From contig JAFFJZ010000002.1 in NCBI GenBank assembly GCA_018340375.1, positions 14,526,001 to 14,590,000 of the forward strand: DNA of 64,000 nucleotides. The letters run 5' to 3'. The position numbers were made by a program, and so were the translations under genes. The stretch is from Gonatopus flavifemur (Eukaryota > Arthropoda > Insecta > Hymenoptera > Dryinidae). Each line of letters begins with the position of its first letter. The stretch's first letter is position 1. This document shows, piece by piece, positions 43,405 to 54,213 of this stretch. The notes beneath the pieces were generated by a model. The model worked only from the letters and a program-made list of their open reading frames with translations, ran no database searches and had not been told where the DNA came from.

Positions 43405-44052
43405 CCCACCCAACACAGTTTGTCACAGCAACGTAACGGCGACAAACAGTTTTGTTACTGGTGATGTAACCTGTTTGTTACAGGCAATTTCCTGGTTGGT
43501 AGTAATTTCCCACTCAACGAATGTAACCAGGATGTAACCACCACATCGTAGATGGGACGTCGTTATATCTCTGCGATGCTGGTGTTACGTAACATGTAAT
43601 AATCTTACAAAAATAATTTGGTTAGCGCCATGATGCCCTTTCCGTGTTGGACGATGAGATTCATATTCGCCAATAACATTGAATAATGAATTGATGAAAT
43701 ATTTCACAAAATTTTGCCATGGGAACCTTAATTTTCCCTTAAATATGTTTTCTAAACTATCATAAAAAACAATTTCTCGTATTTATATTCGTAAATTTTG
43801 TATGAAATTCGAATGTTACAAATTTTATCACTGGGATGTTGCAGTGATTTTAGAAAATCACGTGTTACGTAACACCAACATCGCAGATATATAATAATGT
43901 TTCATCTGTGGTGTGGTGGTTACATCTTGGTTACATTCTTTGAGTGGGAAATTACTGCTAACCAGGACATTGCCTGCAACGAACAGGTTACATTACCAGT
44001 AACAAAACTGTTTATCGCTGTTACGTCGCTGTGAGAAACTGTGTTGGGTGGG
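43405..44052. mobile_element. Foldback element with CCCACCCAACACAG ends, arms about 200 bases
   Basis: cccacccaacacagtttgtc at the left pairs with the right end gtgttgggtggg. Inner pairs include gtaacctgtttgttacagg with cgaacaggttacattac, ggtagtaatttcccactcaa with gtgggaaattactgctaacc, and ttacgtaacatg with cgtgttacgtaacacc. GTAACC/GGTTAC words are repeated within each arm. Confidence 0.82.
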
Positions 44053-44459
44053 CAGCGAGCACAATAAGTATCATTGAATTAAAAAAATAAATTGTCGTAA
44101 CGAAATCTATTTATTGTCAAATCAGCTATATATTTTGAACATATAAAACAGAATAATTAATCGCATGAGAAATTAATTCTGATCCATCACGGGAGACGGT
44201 TAGAAATAATATCCAAGTGATATACATTTTTCTATTAACCTTTCTTTCATGAAGTTTCTTCTGAATCCACAAACACAGAAATTAACTCCAATTTCTGATT
44301 GATCAACAACCTTTACATGGGTTTCATAAACAAATTTGACAAGTTTCATTCATTCCTGAAAAAATTCCCGTGATTCGGATCCTAATTCATTCATTTAACT
44401 CGCACAATTCTATGGTTGCCTTGAATATATTTTCATCGTAAACTCTGAACAAAGTCGAG

Positions 44460-44672
44460 GATTACCATAAATGGCAATTCAAATACTCAGTTGTCATCTT
44501 GGAGATTTGCTAATATGATGAAGGCTTTATTTCCCACGCGGAGGACCCGGGTTCAAATCTCGCTCCTTTAAAATCCCCTTTTCTTCACAAACGAATCAAG
44601 ACAAATCGTGATAGAATGTTTGTAGAAATAAATTCGGACGAAAAATTTTGTCCCTCAGTCGAAAGTAATATT
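44460..44672 (+). mobile_element. tRNA-derived SINE-like repeat, copy 2
   Basis: The head gctaatatgatgaaggc and the B-box-like GGGTTCAAATC (44550-44560) are followed by tttgtagaaataaattcgga and a tail aligned with copy 1 at 37217-37450. Confidence 0.62.
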
Positions 44673-44879
44673 TTTTGAATATTCAAATATAAATTATTCA
44701 TATAACTATATAATATTGCAAATTTGAATATTCGAATTGTTAATAATCTTGATAATATAATATTGTTGCCAGTTGAGCAATAATGACGGTCATATTTTTA
44801 CGATATTTATTGTGGGTTGATATACAACAATATTTTATTGTCAATCCAGCAATGTTATTGTTAGTTCTCTTCTGCGTGT

Positions 44880-45978
44880 AGCTTTGAATCCACAATACTG
44901 TAATATCCCGAGAAAAAAATATCTATTCAGGTATCCACTTGGATCTAAAAATTTCAATGTTGAGAAAAATTAAAAAAGATCTCTTCCAAAATTGAAAACT
45001 GTAGATCTGAATGGATAACAACAGATTTGCCAACATTTAGATCTCATTAGATGCAATCTTTTTTGCTCGGGAGCTCTCTAAAGATTGAACTTAACATACT
45101 TCTGAATCAAAATTAACGATTCCGAAATGACGGTTCTAACATACAAATAAATTATCCTTTATTTTCAATGTTTATTACATTCCGCTTACATATTTTGAAC
45201 TGAAATCAATAATTCAACACCATAAAAAATAGATACTAAATCCAGTGCTACATATCATTCGAGATCAAATCATTTGATGACCTCAAGTCCGTATACAGTT
45301 ACAGTGGTAGGTATGTAATAGGTTTCCAAATGTCATCAAATGCTACCGTATGATTATAGATTACAAATGAAGTTTCATTACATAGTTTAGTTATACGTTT
45401 ACATGGTATATACTTATACAATAAAATTCTGAAACACTTTTCGATGATAATCACAAAATATCATACAAATCCTTTCGTTTCTCATGAAAATCATTGTTCT
45501 ACAATATTCATTTTACAAAATAATATTCTATCCGAACGTGAAAATTTGACAACAATGGTGCTGCCAATCATCGCAGACTATGAATTTGGAATTAAAATGT
45601 ATTTATTTGTAGATATATGTTATCCTCCATACTGTGATAACATATTTTGTGGAAACGAAACAAATTGTGAATATCTAAACTATACTAGTAATATTAGGAT
45701 AAAAATCTTTGTTCCTTTTCGACTCACTTCTGTAACTGACATTCAATAAAGTCTTAATAAAAACAAGAGAGCGAGCTAGGACTTTGAGTGAAATTTATGA
45801 TGGACTCAGGGATTTAGAAATTATGTGTGAGAAATTACAAAAGCTTAGTCGATCGCCAAGAACATGTCCTCAAAAATTTCTCCATTTATGTGGAAAAATT
45901 CGTAAATATGGGAAGGAAATAAACAAAGTTTATTAAAATGAGATTTTCTTATGATTACGATAGGGAAATGAGCTCTAT
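44880..45978. other. Intergenic sequence
   Basis: GATCT words recur at 44940-45070 (ttggatctaaaa, agatctcttcc, tagatctcattagatgc). The 101-codon plus frame 45444-45749 has several Cys but no recognisable family. Confidence 0.3.
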
Positions 45979-46186
45979 AAATCTCTAGGAGTGAAAATCC
46001 ACTCCCAAAGAGTGAAAATACTGCAAGTCCAACAAGGGTGAGATTCCACTCCTATAGAGTGAGAATTTCACTCTTATAAGATCTATTGGAGTAAGAATTC
46101 ACTCTTATGGAGTGAAAAGTCACTCCTGGAGTTGCAGCATTTTCACTCTTCAGGAATGAATTTTTCACTCCAAAGAATTTAGAGAG
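45979..46186. repeat. Element built from GAGTGA/TCACTC words, free copy
   Basis: aaatctctaggagtgaaaat opens it and tttcactccaaagaattta closes it. Inside, gagtgagaatttcactc, gagtaagaattcactc and agtgaaaagtcactcc form several alternative hairpins. The same core occurs inside 57084-57457. Confidence 0.7.
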
Positions 46187-47336
46187 AAGATATCCTTTAT
46201 TATTATCTTATTGTCAAAGTGATGTGAAAAGATGTGATCCGCTACACATATATTATCATAGACATACTATCATTCAAATGAAACTAGGAATAAATCTTTA
46301 ACAACAAAATTCGCACTGAAGTCTCATCAGGAAAAAGGCCCATCTTGATTGAACAATCCCAAAGAATCTGACTGAATAAAATCGAATAAGATTTGCCCAG
46401 ATTCAATCGGTTTTTCATTCAAAATATTCATACGATCCCACAGAAGTCTGATGAACAAACTTCGAAATACGATTTATTCAGACATTTGTTCAAATTCTAT
46501 AAAATTTGGCCAGATACAATGACTTCTTATACTCTGGCGGGAAGGAAAATTGTATTAAAAAAGTGATAGAAGAGTAAAAATGCTTCAGATCACTCTCTGA
46601 TCACGTGTCGCATAATGCGTCTACTCTTTCGAAACGTTTCCACGTATGAAGCCTCATTTCCATGGAAATTCAATTTCATTGATGCATTTCGTATATTCTC
46701 GAAATATTTTTAACGCTTCTTTGCACGCTGGAACGCACGTTTCCAATACTCTGCAAATACTTTTTGACAGAAGCTTCCTTTTCACCAATATAACCAGGAC
46801 AAGTTTTGCCCTTCTACCGCTTGATCGCTATAAAAAAATCCATTCAATACGATTTATCTTCGAAATAAAATAAATCACATTTTGTCAGAAATTTTCCACA
46901 AAGTGGTCATCAAATATGAAGGACATCAAAATCGAAGCGGTAGATCATTACATTGTTTATAAACGAATAATGAGAATAAGAGTATATAAAAAGCATAATC
47001 TAAAACAATTCTACGCATAAAATGTTCTATCTTACGGTCAGGTTCCGATCCCTTAACTTTATATGAACTCTTACTACACACTCTATACGTTTCCCTTTTT
47101 ACTAGGGCATAAAAGAGAACATCAATAGTGGCGAGAGAAATATAGTGCTTCTTTGCATTGGAACAGTTTTTAAAAACATCATTAACATGGAAATTAATCA
47201 TCGTAACACTTTCAATCGAATAAACATCTGACTATTGTACATAAAGTACCTATATTGAGTCAAAATCAGAATAATATCTAATCATATTTTATTCCAGATT
47301 CGACTATTTTTGTTGGGCCCTTGTTCTGTTTTAAGT
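46187..47336. other. Intergenic sequence
   Basis: 46320-46550 has recurring GATTNAATC-like words (gattgaacaatcc, agattcaatcgg) without clear borders. Nothing else recognised. Confidence 0.3.
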
Positions 47337-48535
47337 GGTTACACCACAGTAGAGCGTGAAAATTTAACGTTTTTTTTTTATTTTTTCCGAGTGGAAGGAA
47401 AAGTAAAGGGCAATTCTTTCCAAGGATGTTGTTAAGCATGTTTTAAAGTCTTCAGAAAAATGTTGCTCAACAGCGGTCTCTGCGGAACGGTTTTTTTCTT
47501 TGTAGGGGCTCCGCAGCACGCGTTAGGAGGGCAGCAAAAATTAATGTGGAACAAAATAAAAATTTTTTCCTCAACCTACATTAGTACAGCCACAGAAATA
47601 CGTAGAGGATTTTGGAAATATTCATTTTTGTACAATTGGCGAGCATTTGGAAAAAAAAGCTCATTTTACTACCAAACAACGTGCACTTATTTGTACCTGG
47701 AAAATCAAAATATTAACTTATCGAAAATCGGCCCCGTATTTCTATGCGAAATGTTGTTTCAAAGATGTGATAATGATTTGGAATCAAAAAATAGAAAATT
47801 GTTCGAGTTATGCTGCGTGCCGATTTGAAAAAACATGTTTCGAGAAAAACGCGTTAAAAGTGTTTACTCGTGTTTCGAATATGATAAAATAAAAAAGTTA
47901 AACACAGGGTTCAAAGGATTTTTTCTAACAGCGTGTGCAAAATTCGGTTTTCCAAGCCAGTGTTGCGTGCGCAAAGTTTTACTTTACCGCACACCGCACT
48001 GGTCTGACTGCCATGTGGGAATCACTCACTTTGCGCATGCAACACATCCTCCCACTCGCGTGATTTGTCGCCCTCGCTACGCTCGGCCAGAGAGAAGATG
48101 AGAGCGCTCACGGCCGGGGTTCCATTGCTAGTAAGTGGATCACGTGAAACAGACCCACCAACCCCCTCTCTCATTTTTTCCTTTTTCAATTCATGATCAT
48201 AAAGAATCATATCCATTCAGTATCGGTACATGATTAAATTTTGATTGAGTACGTATTGAAAAGTATCCAAAAGAAATGCGTAATTTTTGGTTATTAAAAA
48301 ATAAAATCGCTGTAGGTCTACTTCCATGATCCAACCGCCAGGAGGCTAGTGGAACTTTTACTAGCGGCGCATAGGTGCCCGTGAGCGCTCTCATCTTCTC
48401 TCTGGCTCGGCGACAACGGTGACAAGCTTCACGCTCGTGCGGGAATCACCAACTTTACGCATTTATTACACAATGTACTATTTCAACCCAATGAAAAAGA
48501 AATGGATTTTTTGAAATTTCTACTGTGGTGTAACC
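47337..48535. mobile_element. 1.2-kb terminal-inverted-repeat transposon of unknown superfamily
   Basis: The 17-base ends ggttacaccacagtaga (47337-47353) and tctactgtggtgtaacc (48519-48535) are exact complements. The interior is more GC-rich than its surroundings. It holds a perfect 28-base inverted pair (48086-48113 with 48379-48406, gccagagagaagatgagagc at the start) and a partial direct repeat (gggaatcac near 48017 and 48441). Open frames at 47460-47828 and 47647-47892 may be remnants of a transposase; the second begins with HFTTKQRALIC, which only loosely suggests a DNA-binding start. No clear target duplication was seen. Confidence 0.68.
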
Positions 48536-49147
48536 TAACCCTTATCCCATCATTCCGAATGAATAGAATAGTCGGAAAAATCTTGATATCATATCATTTA
48601 TGTTATTCTGCCTATACGATCTTTATTTCGATCTCAATTTCTGAAATCATATTTGACTGGATCTCATGAGATCTACTTCAATTTTGTATCACAGTGAAAC
48701 ATGTTTGATGAGATCTGGTTGTTTGTAGGTAAAAGAATTGATGATCAGATCTCATTAGATTCCATTACTCTTGTAGTTTCAACACCGTAAAACCTTCAGT
48801 AGAATGTGACTGCATCTCCCTTGAGGAACTGATTGAAATTCAATCTTTCACATTGTGTCGGCATTTGTTTTCAGTGCTTATTACTTTCAGATGAAACCGA
48901 GCTAGTTTTTGTTGCGTCTTAGGATAGGCTGACATTCAGGATGATAGCAAGTTTTACTGTGAAGTATTGATTACATTGCATCAAAATCATCATATCACAT
49001 GTCATACTGAACAAAAAGAACCACAGGTGACAAGTATATTTTTCAATTGCACATAATTTATATATAAATTGGATAAAATTTATGTATAGAACTTGATGAA
49101 ACATGAAATGAGCATCAAGAAAATTATGAACCATTCTAGAAACTGCC
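48536..49147. other. Intergenic sequence with GATCTCAT words
   Basis: ggatctcatgagatct, gatgagatctgg and cagatctcattagattc occur at 48658-48760, similar in word to 44940-45070. Otherwise nothing. Confidence 0.3.
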
Positions 49148-49333
49148 CAGTGAAAATCTCATTAGGATGTTAACATCTCAAATTAACATCTTTGAAACGT
49201 CGCAGACAATTTTCACGTCTGAAAAACGCTTCAATAATGAATTTTACAAGATTTTATCCAAAGCATTACATTGATAAAACATCAGCAGTATCTGGAATGT
49301 TTCCAAAACGTTTCGCCACATTTTATTGAGTGG
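49148..49333. repeat. Small element ending ACATTTTATTGAGTGGG
   Basis: It starts near gcccagtgaaaatctcat and ends cgtttcgccacattttattg plus agtggg. The end resembles 55765-55797 (ccgctacattttgttcagtg). aacatctc/gagatgtt words recur inside. Confidence 0.4.
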
Positions 49334-49595
49334 GAAATTCGCGGCAGAATAAAAAAACTTATCTAATTCAGATAGAAAACAACATTATATGATTCGAATA
49401 CAATTCAGAAATTTCGCCTATGAAACTCTGCATTTTCAATCTGTTTTTACGGCATCCAATTTCCATTATTAACTAAATTTGATTGAATATTCTTCCAATA
49501 GACAAAATACTCGTTCTTTAGTATAAAACATTCAGTGTACATAAGTTTACAGAAACAATATCACGACAAAATACATAATTGAAAGTGAAACAGTA

Positions 49596-50700
49596 TTGGG
49601 TATGGGAATAATTTCCGCCCTCTTGGAGAAAGTGTTGCTGCTGATACTATTTTTGAGTTCACTCAAGTGCTATACTTGTGATTTGGAAGTGTATATGTAA
49701 GGTGTCGATTGCGGTAGTTGACATTTGTTACAAGCGTAAACATCACTTTTTATCTGGTGTCAAAAATGACAACGTTTGTCCCAACAGAACAGCATTTGCG
49801 GGAAGTTATGCTTCATTATTTTATTTCGAAGCAAAGTGCCGCTGAAACGTATCGTGTATCGTGTAATGTTTACGGTGATCACGCTCCGTCTAATACAACT
49901 TGTAAAGAGTGGTTTCGACGATTCCAAAGTGGCGATTTTGACGTGAGTGATGAAGAACGCGGAGGGGCACCAAAAAAATTCGAAGATGTAGAACTGGAAC
50001 AATTATTGAATGAAGATTGTCTGAAGAGTTGGGTGTTGACAGGTCGACCGTCGGTAAACGCTTGCACAAGATGGGAATGGTCCAAAAAGCAGGTAATTGG
50101 GTGCCGCATCGACTAAAAGAGAGAAATATCGAGATACGTTTGGTAACGTGCGAGATGCTTCTTGAACGGCAGAAAAGAAAGAGTTTTCCGCATCGTATTG
50201 TCCCTGGCGATGAAAAATGGATCTATTACGATAATCCTAAGCGTCGAAAAAGTTGGGGGCTGCCAGGTGTATCAGGTTCATCGACACCGAAAACAAATAT
50301 CCACGCTTCAAAGTTATGTTGTGCATCTGGTGGGATCGGAAAGGTGTCATTTATTATGAACTTCTTAAACCGTCAGAAACAATCACTGGCGATTGTTACA
50401 GACTACAGCTAATACGTCTGAATCGAGTTCTAAAAGAAAAACGACCGGAATGGGACGGTAGACATGATAAACTCATCTTGCTGCATGATAATGCTAGGCC
50501 ACATGTTGCTCAACCTGCTAAAAAATATTTGGAAGGAGTGAATTGGGAAATATTGCCCCACCCACCGCATTCTCCAGACATTGCGCCTTCGGATTATCAT
50601 CTATTTCGATCTATGCGATCAGCCCTTACTGGAGAGCGGTTTAATTCTTACGAAAGTGTCGAAAAATGACTCACAATGGGAAACTTATTCCCATACCCAA
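49596..50700 (+). mobile_element. Mariner transposon 3, internally deleted
   Basis: Terminal inverted repeats start ttgggtatgggaataa (16 of 16 identical at the two ends), with TA on each side (49594-49595 and 50701-50702). At 1105 bp it is shorter than a full mariner because the 3' end of the transposase is gone. Its ends and protein differ clearly from elements 1 and 2, so it represents a second mariner lineage. Confidence 0.9.
49766..50669 (+). pseudogene. Mariner transposase, two frame changes and truncated C-terminus (element 3)
   Basis: The N-terminus MTTFVPTEQHLREVMLHYF leads into the DNA-binding region (APSNTTCKEWFRRFQSGDFD). The frame changes near 50000-50030 into LGVDRSTVGKRLHKMG and WVPHRLKERN, then again near 50255-50300. 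The catalytic Asp residues are in PGDEKWIYYDN, LLHDNARPHVAQ and DIAPSDYHLF, with DD34D spacing. It ends RFNSYESVEK-stop directly before the right terminal repeat. The usual last 50 or so residues are missing. Confidence 0.88.
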
Positions 50701-50702
50701 TA

Positions 50703-51888
50703 ATTTCGAATGATTGCAATAATTTTTTATGAATTTTTCCACAGTGATGATATTCAGTTTGTCTCTTTGTTGAGCCGCTCGTATAAACTATAGTCTACCT
50801 AAATTTCAATACCTTAAATCGAGAATAAAACTATTTACTTATCAGATACCCTTTACATTAAATTTCGTATCCACCAAATAATTCACCTAAATGAAATCAA
50901 GTTAAATCAATATCAATACCTTTGAATCAGACTTTTTTCACAGAAATTTTCAACTTCTCACATTGTATCTGGTACTATGTATTCTATACCAAGATTTATT
51001 TACTCAACATTTTCTTTTTTCTTAATAAAATATGGATTACTTTCTAAACTCTTTAATTTGAGTCTCTGTGTCTTTTCTATTCTCCTCTTCATATACCCTT
51101 AGAATGATTCATTTGAAAAAACATCATTCGTTCGCAAAGATAATTGGGCATTCGAAATTTCATAAATATATCTCTTCAAGCCCTTTCAGAGTAGATATTC
51201 TTCTATCAGATCTATGTTAGCTCAACTCGTTACTCAGGAGTATTGAAAATCTTTGATTTTCAATCTATAATTAAGAAATTTTTCCGAATCCAATGTCACA
51301 GATACAGAATAGGGAGGTATATTATAGAATATTATTAGGCACAGCTCTTTAATATATTTGAAATCGACAATAATTCAAATTTCCAAAACATGATATCTCA
51401 AATTAAAACAATTTTGAGGGCAAGTTTTGTTGTCATTGATTTTATGAGAATTTCTTTGGTGGCTGTGTTGATGAAATGTTATTTCATTAATGCCATCAGA
51501 CGTAGAGTTTCAATATAACTTCGTGTCTTGATTTCCACATCTTTTGTTGAAAATTGTGGAGTAGAATTACGTAAAGGGTAACAGTCGATTATTGCAAAAA
51601 TTCATTGAAGAAGAAATTGAATATACTACGTCTATGAACACTGACTAAGGAGTATGAATGAACACTGAACTGATATATGAATTAGAAAATAACCCATATA
51701 ATGAATTTTCACTTCTAAATCCATAGAAGACTTGAAAACAAAGAACATCGTATTTTACTTGATCGATGTTAGAGTATTATTCGTAACTAATCAACAAATT
51801 CAACTTTTCCTAATTAATTTTCGACGTAAGAATATCACTCAATCACTTTTTTCGAAATATAATACATCTAAATGATAATATCACTACG
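50703..51888. other. Sequence downstream of TMEM86, nothing recognised
   Basis: AT-rich. No element ends or coding frame with content. Confidence 0.35.
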
Positions 51889-51894
51889 TTTATT
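51889..51894 (-). terminator. Polyadenylation signal for TMEM86
   Basis: AATAAA on the minus strand (tttatt on plus), about 50 bases after the TMEM86 stop codon, at the normal position for cleavage shortly downstream. Confidence 0.6.
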
Positions 51895-51943
51895 TTGTAT
51901 GTCAATACTTTTCTTGATATTGTGGCGGTCGATGGATGAGTTC

Positions 51944-52078
51944 CTACTGCTTTATCGGAGAGCCTTGAGGAAGATTGCTTACCGGTGCTTTAGTGAGTGG
52001 TTTATTATTGTCTTTGGAGTCTACCGCACTCAATGTTATGCCCAACTGCGCGGCATAATAAGTTACCATAATGAGTAT
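51944..52078 (-). CDS. TMEM86: TMEM86 exon 5 (C-terminus and stop)
   Basis: 135 bases including the stop, with acceptor gtttcatttttcag, phase 0. It encodes ILIMVTYYAAQLGITLSAVD and a polar tail ending GSPIKQ. The TYYxAQ motif in the last helix is diagnostic of the YhhN/TMEM86 family. Confidence 0.92.
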   Translation of the reverse strand: MLIMVTYYAAQLGITLSAVDSKDNNKPLTKAPVSNLPQGSPIKQ

Positions 52079-54213
52079 CTGAAAAATGAAACAGACACAA
52101 TTTTGTAAAATCAGCATGGGATTGTTTCGCATAAAATTGCAAAAAATCCAAACTCTTTCAAATTCGAACGTATTAGCAGTCTGTATATCTACTTCAAAAA
52201 TTTGTCAAAATAACTCAAATCCTGCTCGAACAACAAAAGTTTCCTGTGCGCGCTTATGACATTTTCTAGCGCTTTTCAGGATCTGACCAGGTTGGTCAAG
52301 GCCTAACAAGATCCAAAGGAGACTCATCAGGCTTTCATCGGGTCTTCAGACCCCAATAAGATATAGATAATGCCATAATTCATCCCAGCTGGGTTGGAAT
52401 CATTGCATGCACTTTTCCCCTGAATGATTACTTCCTTTCTTCCAACTTAAAAAATACATATATTGAACCTCAAATAATGATATCGACACTGTGATAATCG
52501 CTCACTTTATATTATTGAGTTGAACAAATAATACTGCACTGCGGATGTTAAAAAGAAGAAAGTGACTAGTCTAAATGTTGCGAGTTGAAAGGTGACTGTC
52601 TTAGAAAATGATTTTTAAAAAATTCTTTATAAATTTCATGTTCCCTTTTTTAGATCAAGAATTTTTGTAAGCCCTTTCTACTCCCTTCTTCTGCTAAAAT
52701 GATCCATTCCTTCAATGATTTTACAATAAGTACTGCACGGAGAAACTTTTTCTTATATTTTTCTTGCTAAATCAGAAACAGGAAGATTTGTAAACCCTGC
52801 TTTAAAGATCCGATTGAATCAGATTTTGGTCCGAAAATTTTCCTATGTGATCTCATTCAAACATATTTTTATTAAATGGGATATAATCAGAAAATGCGGA
52901 TCGTGTCAATCCTAATTTTTTGATGATATCTCCATTTTGATCCTATTCCAACCGATTAGATTTTAATATGATCAAATATGAACATTCTCGGACAAAAATC
53001 TGATTTAAATTGATTGACGAGTAATAGGTTTGAATCGGATTTTTAAAGCAGGGAAATAAATGTTCACATGAAAATACGGGATATTATGAATTAATAGCAA
53101 AATTCAACTATTCGCTTTATAAAATTCCATGCTCAGCGTTGAAAATTTCAATTCCACCAATTACTTTTTTGACATTATTCGTAATCTTTCATATTTTCAT
53201 GTGGGCATTCGTTTTACAAACCTTCCTGTTTTTGGTTTACTAAGAAAAATAAGAAGAAGTCTTATATTCTCAAGCGGCATTTTTCTCTTTTTTACTCGAA
53301 GCGGCCACTGCAAGATCCTAATAAAAAGAATTTTACCTGAGGGTAAGGTAGGGGAGAATGGAAATAATGGAATCCAATCAACGCATCGGATACAGCGAAA
53401 CATATGCTTCCAAGGCAACTACACAATTTAGTCCATGTCCATAATTCCTGAAAAACACATTGCAAAAGAAATGAAGATTATAATTAATTTCATCGCATTA
53501 TTCCTTGAAATGTGTATATTATCATGCTATCGATAGATGAAATCTATATTTACTCCAAAAAATTGTACTCTTGATATGGCTCTCCACGTCATAGTAGTTA
53601 ATAATACTGAGTATACTGGAAGCCCGATTGATAATGCTCCGCTAAGCCCCGGCAACAGCATATAAATGACTGAAATATTACAAAGAAAAGACAGATAAGA
53701 TGAGAATTTTAAACAAAATTCATACGAAATATAAGAGGATAGATAATTTATGAATAGAACCAACCTAGTGAACATATTGAATATAAAACTGCGCCGAGCA
53801 TCCAGTTGAGAGGTTTGAAACCAAATGCGGTGATGTACATGACTTGAGCTATGGCAAACATGCCCATTCCTAACATAAAACAACTAGGCCATACTAAAAA
53901 TGCATCTCCTATACAACTGAACACCAATCCCGTTAGTATGCGTCTGGAAAAGGTGTATCTGGAAAGGGAAATATTGATTAATGATGTATAAAAATATACT
54001 GCGATTTCATGAATCAAAAGATATAAAAATAAATACTCACTCTTTGGATAAACTAATTCCATGAAGAAAAAGAAAAACGATTAAACTTATGATTGGTAAA
54101 CACTTGAAACATACTGTCAGTAGAGATGGTTGTTCGGCGAGTAAGACAAAATAAACGGTCACACTTTTGAAAAAAGGGACTAGTTTTGGGCCAATGCTCT
54201 TCAACTGTAACAT
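51944..54213 (-). CDS. TMEM86: TMEM86-family lysoplasmalogenase (YhhN family), complete, five exons
   Basis: A multi-pass membrane hydrolase family. Characterised members cleave the vinyl-ether bond of lysoplasmalogens, releasing an aldehyde and a glycerophospho-base. The exons 54213-54041, 53958-53765, 53669-53554, 53447-53337 and 52078-51944 join in phase into 729 bases, or 242 residues, the normal length for the family. Visible signatures include GPKLVPFFKSVTVYF and LLAEQPSLL near the start, SRRILTGLVFSCIGDAFLVW with the conserved GDA, GMGMFAIAQVMYITAFGFKP, the GLPVYSVLLTTMTWRAIS helix, GSICFAVSDALIGF with the conserved SD, and MVTYYAAQLGITLSAVDSK. Introns are 82, 95, 106 and 1258 bases. 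The start ATG (54211-54213) also overlaps a possible acceptor (gtatgttacag), so a short upstream coding exon is possible. Paralogue A versus B cannot be told. Confidence 0.92.
52255..52428 (+). repeat. Dispersed repeat shared with 29461-29640 (reverse)
   Basis: Located in the last TMEM86 intron. Blocks agcgcttttcaggatctgac, actcatcaggctttcatc and aagatatagataatgcc line up with the reverse complement of 29461-29640 at roughly 65 percent by eye. Confidence 0.5.
52795..53053. mobile_element. MITE with CCCTGCTTTAAA ends in the last TMEM86 intron
   Basis: ccctgctttaaagatccgat at the left pairs with atcggatttttaaagcaggg at the right. ATCCGATT/GATTNAATC words are spread through the 259 bp. The CCCTGC start recalls the element at 41895. 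Confidence 0.7.
53337..53447 (-). CDS. TMEM86: TMEM86 exon 4
   Basis: 111 bases (37 codons), phase 0 at both ends, with acceptor gtgtttttcag and donor GTAAAA. It encodes ELWTWTKLCSCLGSICFAVS and DALIGFHYFHSPLPYPQ. The FAxSD motif and the following aromatic stretch match the penultimate helix region of the family. No long frame shows this exon; it was found by reading between exons 3 and 5. Confidence 0.9.
53554..53669 (-). CDS. TMEM86: TMEM86 exon 3
   Basis: 116 bases, with acceptor gtaatatttcag and donor GTAAAT. It enters in phase 1 to complete Val and encodes IYMLLPGLSGALSIGLPVYS and VLLTTMTWRAISRVQFFG, two further membrane helices. It leaves in phase 0. Confidence 0.92.
53765..53958 (-). 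CDS. TMEM86: TMEM86 exon 2
   Basis: 194 bases, with acceptor ttccctttccag and donor GTTGGT. It completes the split Glu codon and encodes YTFSRRILTGLVFSCIGDAF, LVWPSCFMLGMGMFAIAQVM and YITAFGFKPLNW. The Gly-Asp-Ala and the GMxxFAxAQxxY pattern are the family core. It leaves in phase 1. Confidence 0.92.
54041..54213 (-). CDS. TMEM86: TMEM86 exon 1 (start codon)
   Basis: 173 bases ending in phase 2 at a GTGAGT donor. It encodes MLQLKSIGPKLVPFFKSV, TVYFVLLAEQPSLLTVCFKC and LPIISLIVFLFLHGISLSK, with two hydrophobic helices. The ATG at 54213-54211 gives a protein of normal family length. The frame is open further upstream without family similarity. Confidence 0.88.

Larger units (their letters stand above)
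43193..44879. mobile_element. Element with CACGGAAAG and CTGCGTG ends, ACAATATTGTT words
   Basis: It begins CACGGAAAGAAATG and ends agttctcttctgcgtgta. The words attgttggttatacaat, caacaatattttattgtc and caatatcaag recur on both flanks of two insertions (a foldback at 43405-44052 and a SINE-like copy at 44460-44672). Confidence 0.5.

Noticed and set aside
45444..45749. 101-codon frame with several Cys, considered as a secreted peptide
   Set aside because: No signal peptide at the start, irregular Cys spacing, no splice or polyadenylation context.
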